A DNA stretch of 64,000 nucleotides from Nyssa sinensis (taxonomy: Eukaryota > Streptophyta > Magnoliopsida > Cornales > Nyssaceae): the NCBI GenBank assembly GCA_008638375.1, contig CM018038.1, positions 35,560,597 through 35,624,596 on the forward strand, read 5' to 3'. The notes beneath the pieces are model-generated. The model saw only the letters and a program-made list of their open reading frames with translations. It ran no database searches and was not told where the DNA came from. Positions 36,826 to 46,454 of this stretch are shown piece after piece. The position numbers and the translations under genes were made by a program. The stretch's first letter is position 1, and each line of letters begins with the position of its first letter.

Positions 36826-39201
36826 TTTGGAAGGTCTTTCTTTTAGTACGAGGGCATGACATTCCCGGGCAGTGGGTTGACAACCCTTGATGGTAAGAAT
36901 TTTACTAGTTGTAGACATATTTCAAGCAATTGTGGAGGGATGAAGTAACTGCCCCTATCTTGTGGATCTAAGGTCTACTAATAATGACATTATAGGGAGA
37001 TTTTGCGTCTAGGACCATGTATTCATATATCAGTGTCTTCTGGCCATTTCCTTCTCCTACCGTGGTTGGTAGGTCAATTCTGCCCATTAGGATGCTGAGG
37101 TTCCCATTGAATCCTGTCCATGATAGCAACGGTAGTTCTGATGTCATTAGAGTCGAGTTTTATGTGTTTAAAGGGTTCGTAGAATAATACGTTGGTAGGA
37201 TTTCTAGTATCTACTGAGAACCCTTCTGATCTCAAAATTAGCAATTTTGAGTGAGATGACAAAGAGCATTACTGTAGGGCTAGTGTATCCCAATAAGGTC
37301 CAAATTGAAGAACTGGATCTGTGGTTTTGACTTCATTTTCTTCTCAATGGCTGAGATCTGGATGATATGGGGCTTTACCCTTGCCTCTTAATCATATATT
37401 TTCTTGGCTCGGTTAGATGTCCCTGTCATCAGTATTATCAACATAGAGCATGACGATGACATGATTATTTTGTTGTTGCTGATCATTATGAAATTCCTTC
37501 TGTTCAGGACTTTTCTCTTGCTTCCTTTGAGGGGGTCTTTTCGTCATGGGGGGTTCTGCCTCCCGTCCTGGCAGACAAACTCTCTTTGTCGTCCTCTCCT
37601 AATGAGATGCTTTATTTCCTACTTCAAAGCCCTAAACTCCTCAGTCGTGTGCCCCTACTCCTTATGGAAATCACAATACTTGTTCTGACTCCTAGATTCA
37701 AGGTGGCTTCTTAGTGGCTCCGTCCACCTTAGGTCTTCAAAAGTCTAGATTTGTTGGAGTATGTGGGTAAAAGAAGCGTTCAAGAGGGTATAGGTCAAAT
37801 AACTCCTAGAGTTAGAGTTGTTCTGAGCTCTAGGTGTTGTTCTTTTATCAAGACTTCTAGTCCTCTTCTTGTTGGCGTTGCTATCCTTTTTCTGAACTTA
37901 TTCATTCTTCTGAGCTTGTTCTTTAGCTTTTCGGAAAGAGGTTTTTGTATCTTTGAGATTAATATACTTCAGTTATTTATTTATGAGTGTTGTCGTATCG
38001 ATAGGAGGATTCTTGCTCAAGGAATCTTGAAAGCATCCAAGTCCAAGGCCTGAAGTGAGGGCGGCCACTAAGAAACTCTAACTGTAGTCGGTTATTTCTA
38101 TGAGTTTGGTATAGAATCGAGCTATGTACTCCCGAAGTGATTCTCCCTTAGCTTGCTTTATAGTTAGCAAGAATTTCAGGTCCGTTTCTCAACCTTTTGC
38201 TTATTAGGAAGCGGCTAAGGAAAAGTCTACTGAGCTCGTAAAAGTTATTGATTTATTTCTAGGGAAGATTGTGATATCATTTAAGGGCAGTACCCTTTAG
38301 GCTGGTTATAAATGTTTGACACATAAAGGCATCTGTAATCTCGTGCAGAGCTATTGTGTGATGATAATAAGATAAGTGGTCTCCAGAGTCCTCAGACCCG
38401 TCGTAGAGAGTGAATTTTGGAACAACACATTTCTTGGGATGCTCCTTTGTCATTATGGTAGAGGTGAATAGCATGGAGAATCTACCGAACAGTTTACTTA
38501 GCTCGTCTTGTTCTTAAGGGATGTGGAATCCCTTGGTTGAGATCGTTTGATCTTGAGAGTCTGCTATCTCTTCTACCCTTTAAGGAGCTTTAGGCAGGAC
38601 TTGTTGTGTGATTGGCATCCGTTACTGGTCTCATCCCGTGCCTCCATGTCTTGGATTCACGAGGAGAATTTGTCTGGTGTTAGCAGGTGAATGCTGCTCT
38701 CCCAAGACTAGGCGGGACTAGAATCTTGGGAGGTTGGAGTTCATGCGGCGCTGGATTATCTCCATAGGCCGTTGGAATTGGTATCCTCCTTCTGTTCTAG
38801 TAATGGATAGTAGGATGAAACGTTGGCATTCCTCTCCCTACAGCTGTTGATGACTAGGGGTCGATCCCCATATGGACGGTACCATGGGGGTGCACTGGTT
38901 GCGCATTAAGTAGCTCTTCATTGTGAAATCCTTCACCCGTGGTGGTGGCGAGAGGCTAAGGTTCTCCGTAAACAACGTTAGTAGGAAGAGGAGGAGGAGG
39001 AGGATTACTCTGTTGGTTATTAGCCAGCGAGGCCAAAGCCTGTGACATAACTGTGAGTTGTTCTTGCATTTGATCGAACTGTCGTTGAATCCGATCAAGT
39101 TATTGTTACAAACGAATTGGCGTTTGTCCTCTTCCTCTCCTAGTAGGAGGTAGATTCTGTGGGTTTGGGAAATTCTTTCTAGGACAAAGATTGGGAGCCA
39201 T
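36826..39201 (-). pseudogene. gag: Gag-protease of old Tat element (decayed)
   Basis: It starts MAPNLCPRKNFPNP at 39201, just inside the 5' LTR, as in the young element (MAPNLRPRNN). The capsid region is readable at 38277-38474 (PKFTLYDGSEDSGDHLSYYH). A protease relic at 37074-37262 reads SVDTRNPTNVLFYEPFKH, where the active-site DTGCS is mutated. It contains many stops. It ends at the UGA at 36823, which separates it from pol. Confidence 0.8.
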
Positions 39202-39254
39202 TGATTTTTTGAAGAAATAAACAACAGGTTTGAAGAGAAAACAAGAACGATTGT

Positions 39255-39277
39255 CGTTCCCACAGACGGCACCAACC
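39255..39277 (-). other. Primer-binding site of old Tat element
   Basis: Minus strand TTGGTGCCGTCTGTGGGA directly inside the 5' LTR. It matches the young element's TTGGCGCCGTCTGTGGGA except one base. The first bases resemble the complement of plant tRNA-Asp, as in other Tat/Athila elements; the exact primer tRNA is unknown. Confidence 0.7.
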
Positions 39278-39738
39278 TGATGTTGCTCTTTTCTGATCAG
39301 AAGGCCTCCCATCCTTAGCTACCTATCAAGAACTTGAGGTCAGAGGGTCACCGGGAGGCTTCGATGGAAGCCGCTCTGATGGTAAAGTTAATAAAAAATT
39401 AAAAGCAGTAATGCAAGAGAATAATTGAACATAAATTGAAAGCGTACCTTATCACCTTATTTATAGGTTGTAGATCTCCTAAGTTGAGTGAGATTAAGAG
39501 TCATGAAAATAGGGATTTAAAGATATCTTGAAGATAAGAGTTGTCATATTGAACTCTATTTCCTTATTCTGAGGTCGATAGGATATGGAAGGCGGTGATA
39601 GGTTCTGAACCCAGTACCTTTGAACTCTCTGTGCCTAGTTGACCTGGATAAAAATAATATTTCCTGATTTGTACCCTGAAGAGCTCTTTACAAACACGTG
39701 TCACGCCCAGGATACGGTTGTCAAATTATGGTATATCA
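39278..39738 (-). repeat. 5' LTR of old Tat element
   Basis: 461 bp, TGATGTTGC... to ...GGTATATCA, followed by ATACT. It holds a TATA box (TATAAATAAGG on the minus strand, near 39455) and CACGTGTCACG at 39695-39705, 38 bp from the outer end. Confidence 0.9.
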
Positions 39739-39743
39739 ATACT

Positions 39744-40377
39744 GTAAGCAAGTTTACAATGTGAATGCATGTCAATAATAAATTGAAACCTAAAGGGTGA
39801 CGTACGTGCTTATGTGTAAAAAGTTGGCCGAGAAACTAACACTAATTCATTTTACAGTTCACATTAAGGAAAATGGGAGAGTTTTCCAGATCAATCTTTT
39901 TTAATAAATTTTGTAAGATCCCTACAAATTTAATTTTCTAGTGGCAGCTTCGTTCAAAATGATAAATTTCAACTTGTAATATAATGTAAAATGTTAATGT
40001 AGCCATACAATTTGAATGGATCATCCAAATGCACACTAATTATATTTCTAACATTTATGGCTTTCTCAGTAATCCTTTTGTGTAATCTATGTCCTTTAAG
40101 CATAAAATCCAGTATTTGTTCATTTACATTTCTTCAGTCTAGTTGTAATGTAATCACCAATGAAAATGATACCATTAAGTTTGAGAGGCATAACCGTGCA
40201 GGCCAGCTTTAAGTCTTTAACTCTAATTAATTTGTCAAAACCATTAGAACATGCAAGCTTAATTGGCCACTGTTTCCTTGTTATTTGTGGATGTGATCTT
40301 TTTCTCTTTTTAGCTGGAAGAGTGGTTCTGTAACCTTTTCTTTATTTGATGCTCTTATATATTTGGATTGAATGTAG
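39744..40377. other. Remaining native part of MADS intron 2
   Basis: About 630 bases of AT-rich sequence without TE signatures, ending in a pyrimidine-poor but usable acceptor (AATGTAG at 40371-40377). Confidence 0.6.
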
Positions 40378-40439
40378 TTTTATCAACAAGAATCAAAGAA
40401 GTTGCGCCAACAAATACAGACGCTTCAGAACTCCAACAG
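40378..40439 (+). CDS. AGL11-like: MADS-box gene exon 3, AGL11/SEEDSTICK type (K domain start)
   Basis: This 62-nt exon encodes FYQQESKKLRQQIQTLQNSN and two bases of the next codon. It is flanked by AG (40376-40377) and GTGATT (40440). It is the first part of the keratin-like K domain, an amphipathic helix that pairs MADS proteins into dimers and tetramers. YYQQE-x-KLR-x-QI-x-x-LQNSNR is nearly invariant in the AGAMOUS clade. Its length and phase match exon 3 of that clade exactly, and it joins exons 2 and 4 in frame. Confidence 0.92.
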
Positions 40440-40870
40440 GTGATTGTTATGATTCATTGTCATCCAATATAATTATATGTGTGCAACCGGAAAAGCTGAA
40501 ATGAATATCTATATATATCTTGAAAATTATAGAGATGTCAAAGTTTAAAAAAAAAAAAACCCTTAAAAGAATGCCAAACCAATGGATTTCTATATTACCC
40601 TTTTTGAAAATTCTTTAGCTGAGATCCCTTGTATATTACTATATAATTTCGGGAAAAAAAAAAAAGTTAAACCCAATATATTTAATTTGAAAACAATCAG
40701 TGAGATTAAGGACATGGTGTTGAGACTGTATTTGGAAAGCATGAAGGATTATTTCCCTGAGATTGGTTTGTCACAATGAATTTTGCATGGTTTTTGTATC
40801 AACACTTGAATTTGTGCACTTTGGATACTATTTATGAAGAAAATATGGCACAGTTCAATCTATGTAGTCC

Positions 40871-40937
<67 letters not shown>

Positions 40938-41049
40938 AGTGAAGAAAATTAATGTAAAGTGTTAACTCATAGTGTTAATGAGAGAGATAATGCTCGTTAT
41001 TTTTCAAAGACTTGGCCTGTCATAGGGAGAGAGATAATAGAATTTTTTA
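40440..41049. other. Intron 3, first part, with compound microsatellite
   Basis: Non-coding. A (CT)n(CA)n compound microsatellite of about 66 bp lies at 40872-40937. No other feature was recognised. Confidence 0.6.
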
Positions 41050-43030
41050 CTTTATTCTTTCAGAACTACCAAAATTCAAAAGCAATGGAATGCAACTTCG
41101 ATAGCTGTGATCCCTAAAGTTGAAAACCCCGCCCTCTTCTTTTGCTTGAATTTAGACTCATCTCATGTTGTAATGTGCTATACAAGTGCATAACCAAAAT
41201 CCTTGTAAATATAATAAAGGCCCTTATGAATCCATGGATGACAACATTCTACTCCTACAAGATCTCCTTAGAAACTACCATAGGAATAGTAAAGCTCCCA
41301 AATGTGCCATCAAAATGGACATCATGAAGGCATACGACACTGTTAGTAGGAGTTTCTTCATGGATATCCTTGAAGCTATCAACTTTCAGTTGAGGTTCAG
41401 ATCCTAGATCAAAGCTTGTGTGACTAGACTACTCCTATGTTTTTCATTGCCATTAATGGAGCCTTAAATGAGTTCTTCTCCCTGGAGCTAGAGGTTCGAG
41501 ACAAACACCCTATACTTATTTCTAATGGTAATGGAATCTTTCACTTTCATCTTCAACAAAAATATATAAACCTACAAATATCCTAGGTTGCCTTTGCAAA
41601 TGATTTGTTTATTATTGTTGTTGTATATACCCACTCAATTCAGGTTATCCAAGGCATTCTTCAAGAGTTTGAACATTGTTTAGGTCTTAATCCCTACCCC
41701 TAGAAAAGTGTCATCTTTTTGGCAAGGGTAGACAAGCATACCAAGGATTAAATTTTTAGTATCTTAGGCATTAGAAAAGGTACACTCCCAATTAAACACA
41801 TAGGATTACCCCTCACAACAACTAGAATAAAGCATGAATTCAACTGTATTGATGTACCTTATTCATAATCCTTTTTTTTTTAAGGAGATGGAACAAAAGA
41901 TAAAGGATTTTAAATGGTCTAGTAAGGAAAGGAGGTGATATTCTACCAAAGTTCGTTGGGATTCACTGTGTAATACTAAAATAAAGGGTGGTTTGGATAT
42001 AAGAGGAATCCATGAATGAAACACAGCTTTAATCGTAGACATGCTTGGCATTCGCAACAAGAGGGATTCCCTCTATAGGTGAGATGGGTTCACACACATA
42101 GGTTAAAAGGATTTAGCTTCTTGTCTGCCTTGTCCCTGTGGATAGTAGTTGGACAAGGAGAAAAGTGGTAAAATTGAGGAATGTAGCAAAGATCTTCATA
42201 TATAAGACAAAGCATTGGTAATAGCTCTAATGCATTTTTGTAGAATGACCGACCCCTAACACCTTGTTGGCATACTTACAAATAATGTTGACAGTATCAT
42301 ATAGACAAGATCATCCAATACTTCCAAGCTCAAGACTTCTTCTATTATCCAGAGAAGAATGAGGAATTGGCCAAGGAATACAAGCCATTACAAATTTCCT
42401 CCCTAAGCCCAACTAACTAGATAAGGTTATATGAAAGAGCCCGAAAGGAAAGTATAAAGTGGCTTCATCCTAGTATGAAATCCGAGGTCAGTTTCCTCCT
42501 ATGCCTTGGTACGAAATAATCTGGTTCAAGTATCACACTACTAGACATGTTTTTATCTTACGGTTGAGTTGGATGGGTAGACTTGCACTGAAAGATAAAC
42601 TCCTCGTATGGGGAATCGTAAACCAAGATACCTATAGTCTCTGTAATGCTACAATGGAGACTAATGAATACTTGTTTTTTCAGTACCTCATTTGTTTTCT
42701 ATTATTCTTAAATGGACACTGGTAGCTACTATTTACTCCATGTAGGAAGAAAGAAATTGATGCATCTTAAAGTAGCCACCCAAGCTCTATTATGAAGGAT
42801 ATTTCCTTGATCATAAGACCAAAGATTGTGATACACTCTGAGAAAATTATCTCGAATTCTGATAAGGCTATTTACAAAAAATGGAATATTATTTTGTTCG
42901 TCGTAATGAAATTTATGTTTTGATGTTTTTGAAAACTGACCTTAGTGGTTTTTTGCTGAAAGGCAGTTTTAGTTGTCCTTTTTTTCGTGGTTATAAAATT
43001 CTCTCTTACCAAAAATAAAAATAAAAATAA
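41050..43030 (+). mobile_element. LINE (L1-like) in MADS intron 3
   Basis: Readable ORF2 pieces in order: FRLISCCNVLYKCITKILVN (RT start, 41142), MKAYDTVSRSFFMDILEA (RT motif A, 41310), FANDLFI (mutated FADD catalytic box, 41595) and IKHIGLPLTTTRIK (41795). The zf-RVT follows (42501-42700, HVFILRLSWMGRLALKDKLL). There are many stops and frameshifts. The 3' end is marked by AAAAT repeats at 43010-43030. It has the same orientation as the host gene. Confidence 0.8.
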
Positions 43031-43312
43031 AACCATATGATAATCTAATTACCTAACTTTTTATCAAAAAGAAAAAAAAATAGAATTCATTCAATTTGTT
43101 CAAGCAGTGAATATCTCAAGGATCATCACTGGAGAATGTCTTCTATGAGTTCCACTTTCATATTTTCTATATTACATAAAATTGTAAAAATTTTAACTAT
43201 TTTATGGATGATTCTTGACTAAACAGATTTGATTTCTAGTTGGTAACTAAAATTTATGTTGTGAACCCTTTGATTATAAATATTTATATTTTCCTTGCCT
43301 TTTTGTTTACAG

Positions 43313-43412
43313 GCATTTAATGGGTGAAGGCTTGAGCTCTTTAAATGTAAAGGAGTTAAAGCAGTTGGAGAATAGACTTGAAAGAGGCATAACAAGAATC
43401 AGGTCCAAAAAG
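43313..43412 (+). CDS. AGL11-like: MADS-box gene exon 4, AGL11/SEEDSTICK type (K domain)
   Basis: This 100-nt exon completes a split Arg codon and encodes [18 protein letters not shown], then [15 protein letters not shown]. It is flanked by ACAG (43309-43312) and GTAAAT (43413). The phrase LENRLERGI-(T/S)-RIRSKK is the K-domain hallmark of the AGAMOUS clade, and [10 protein letters not shown] in particular is typical of class D AGL11 proteins. The exon length of 100 nt is the norm for the clade. The following 42-nt exon, expected to begin NELL/HEML...EIEYMQKR, was not found in the remaining 20.6 kb. Intron 4 is therefore very long or the gene is broken here. Confidence 0.93.
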
Positions 43413-44255
43413 GTAAATAGGAAAAATGAAAAGCAAATACCAAGAAAGTTGAAAAAATAATTTAAATAGGGTGATGAATTTTCTGTTGCATTTTTTGGTA
43501 TAAATTAGGTGTGATTTTTACATCATCTTATTTGAAAACATGAAAAAAAGGTACTAGTAGACTAGCAGTTCATGGCAACATTGGTAAAATATGGTCTAGG
43601 TTTTTGCAAGAACAATGGTGACATATTGTCCAGATTTTGTTTTTGCAAGAACATTGGTGACATATTTTCCAAGTTTTCGTGTAAATAGTAGAAGTATACG
43701 GCCCAGGATTTCATTAAAGAAATTGTAAGCTTGCACAAGTTTTTATACTATATTGATTTCATATGCAAATGATATACGTACTTAAGTTACATCCAAACAT
43801 AGAATAGTTTTGGAATGCATATATGAGAGTTATTTTATAGACACACGCATATATACATATGTTGCAAATCAATACACTAATGTCTACATTTATCAATAGC
43901 AAGGAACCAAGAGCTAGAATCAAGGTCTATATACACATATCATTCACATAAGTAAAACTAAAGTCAAAGAATCAATTCCCAAAATCATCTGGCCACCTTT
44001 GAGACTTGATTGTGTGTGTGAGAGTCTCCTACAGTTATTCTTTTAACACTCTCTAACTATTTCATTTGAGACTTTATTGAATAAAGATAAGGTTGTCTCG
44101 CAAATGGGGAAGCTGTAGGGAATGCAAGGTGGGGGAGGTGAGACGGAGGTAGTAAGCAGTATTATGGAGCTAGAGGTACAAAATGAGGTCATGAAGAAAG
44201 GGTGGATGGAGAGAAGTGAAGGGGTGAAAATTGGGGATTTTGGGATTCTAAAAAT
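43413..44255. other. Intron 4 start, no recognised feature
   Basis: AT-rich; the phrase 'gcaagaacaatggtgacatatt' recurs in variant form near 43607 and 43646. Nothing coding was recognised. Confidence 0.5.
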
Positions 44256-44470
44256 GAATAAGATAAGGATCATTACGTGGAATGTAAGGGGGTTAGGGAA
44301 AAAAGAGAAAAGATGGAGATTGAAAAGGTTATTACTAGAGAAGAATGTGTACATGGAATTGTTGCAAGAAACAAAAAAAAAAAAAAAGGTTTAGACAGGT
44401 TGTATGTTCAGTCTTTATGGCTAAGCTCTAATTTCAATTATTTGGAGGGAGATGCCATCACGACCCAAAA
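44256..44470 (+). mobile_element. LINE ORF2 5' fragment (endonuclease start)
   Basis: MNKIRIITWNVRGLGKKEKR is the start of the AP-type endonuclease of LINE ORF2, with the conserved WN-RG-G box. It continues to LLLEKNVYMELLQETK, where the catalytic Glu of QET is present. An A-run then shifts the frame and only a few codons remain (LDRLYVQSLW). The fragment is not joined to the LINE at 41050. Confidence 0.75.
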
Positions 44471-44670
44471 GGTTTGACAATAAGGTCATTTAAACCCTAA
44501 CTAGAAGATTGACTAATCAACTTAGTCAAATGTATTAAAAATAGGCAAATTATTTTTTTATTTATATTGTTTCGCTTTCATGCTTATACTTGTTCAAGTC
44601 ACCTAATGGGATTTATTGAAATGAACTATTATCACGTTTTTCTATTCAATAAATATTTGTTAGTGAGATA

Positions 44671-44710
<40 letters not shown>

Positions 44711-44711
<1 letters not shown>

Positions 44712-45182
44712 GTAAATTACATTGACCTTTCTTGAAATTATGACAATTACACTAACATTCCTATGAGGTGTATGAAATTACACTGACCTCCCCTACTTTA
44801 TCTGATATTTATAGATACCTTTCTCTAGTCAATTTTTTTCTTCAAAATGACAAAACTACCCATTCGTATTTGTTTTTTAATTTTTAAAATTTTGACCATT
44901 TTTTTCATTTTTAAATAAATATTGATAAAAACCTTAAATTTTTTTTAAAATATAAAAAAAAAAATCTTTTAAAAATTAAAAGTTAGGAAAAATTGGTCAA
45001 AATTGAAAAAATATAAAAAATAAATAAATAAAAGGGACAGTTTTGTCATTTCAAAAAAATAAAATTGACAGAAGGGAAGTATCTGTATATTGTCAGGTAA
45101 AATAGGGGAGGGTGCAATTTTAGAAATCTCAAAGGAGGTCAGTGTAATTGTCATAAACCTTATGGAAAGTTAGTGTAATTTA

Positions 45183-45184
<2 letters not shown>
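44711..45184. mobile_element. Foldback MITE inside an (AT)n tract
   Basis: The two halves are inverted repeats over nearly the whole 474 bp. The left end GGTAAATTACATTGACC pairs with the right end, whose reverse complement starts GGTAAATTACACTAAC. Inner matches such as ATGACAAAACT occur in both arms. Long (AT)n tracts flank both ends (44674-44708 and 45185-45215), so the target duplication is probably TA. It has no coding sequence. Such elements are moved by a transposase encoded elsewhere. Confidence 0.8.
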
Positions 45185-45215
<31 letters not shown>

Positions 45216-45222
<7 letters not shown>

Positions 45223-45733
45223 ATATGATTACACTATTCAGAACTATCTCTAATGCCCAATGGTATGAGTCTATAAATAGTTATACATTACTATGTAATA
45301 AATACAAGCACTCTTTATAGAAAGATAATTACATAAGTGTAATAGAACATAATCTAAGTCAATATTTTGTCTAAAACTGGTCCTACAAGTTGTCATATAC
45401 ATCTCTTATACCTGTCATTCCCATGAACAGCATGAGTGAAGCCATAAAGTAGGATTTTTCAAAACACACAAGCACACAGGTCGCAAAAACTAATGCAAGC
45501 CCTAATTGGGCAGTTCCTAAAGTCCAACATATAATAGATGCACACAATAATCATTATAAGTCAATAATAGAGACATGTATAAATAAAAGCATTAATATAC
45601 AAGATATTATCCAATACATACTGCAAAACTATAGAATAATGATTAAATACTACATGTATTCAATATATAATACAAATTTGTTTATTTATCCCATGACATA
45701 CCTCTATTTCCTGCATCAAGTGACATCAACAAG

Positions 45734-45777
<44 letters not shown>

Positions 45778-46454
45778 GTGCAATCTACAACACAATTATA
45801 CTCAATATTTGCAATCCATAGCACATTTCATAGTAACAATATATATAAGTCATTCATCAATACATTTAATGCAATGTAACTATGTTTTATGTATGCACAT
45901 CTTCAAAAATGCATTATGCTATGTTTTTTTTTATAAACACGCACGAGGGATCAACCAACTTCAATATCAGTCCTGGGGACTGGTAGACTCCAATATCAGT
46001 CCCTCCTACGTAGGTTTTTACCTCGTAACCGAAGGAAGACACAATCCCCAACATAATATAATTTAGATTACAACAAATATTAATTATGTAGGATCAACCC
46101 TACTCTAATATCAACCCTATATATCCACAATATCTTCTACATAGTATGCAGTACAACACATGATGCCAGTATGCATAAAACCCATATACATAACAAAACA
46201 TTCATCCATAGCATCTCATGATAGTAATATGTATAGCGGGAGATGTGTAAATAGTCAATTAATGTATAATCCTATTCTTAGTCATCATCATGCTGCAAGG
46301 AATACTTTGTACTTTCTTCGTATGATACACTAGACATCATAGAAGTTCATGTTATGACGTTTTTGGCCACCCTAGCCCTTATTGTTTAAGTTTGACATTA
46401 GTTATCCAAGTTCTCTAAGGTTAATTGTGTCTTAACCTAGATGTTGCCCATATA
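45216..46454. other. Non-coding, possible gypsy LTR remnants
   Basis: An (AT)n tract lies at 45738-45770. The text at 45940-46040, with two 'ccaatatcagtcc'-type repeats, resembles decayed gypsy LTR sequence. No partner LTR or coding domain was seen. Confidence 0.35.

Larger units (their letters stand above)
30023..39738 (-). mobile_element. Old Tat-lineage Ty3/gypsy element in intron 2 of the MADS gene
   Basis: The element is flanked by the exact 5-bp duplication ATACT (30018-30022 and 39739-39743). The right (5') LTR is 39278-39738; the left (3') LTR is truncated. On the minus strand it carries decayed gag, protease, RT, RNase H and integrase, and on the + strand a decayed antisense gene. 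Tandem repeats lie between them. Organisation and sequence parallel the young element at 52766-63277. The LTRs differ at roughly one position in ten by eye, so it is far older. Without it intron 2 would be about 0.7 kb instead of 10.4 kb. Confidence 0.9.
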
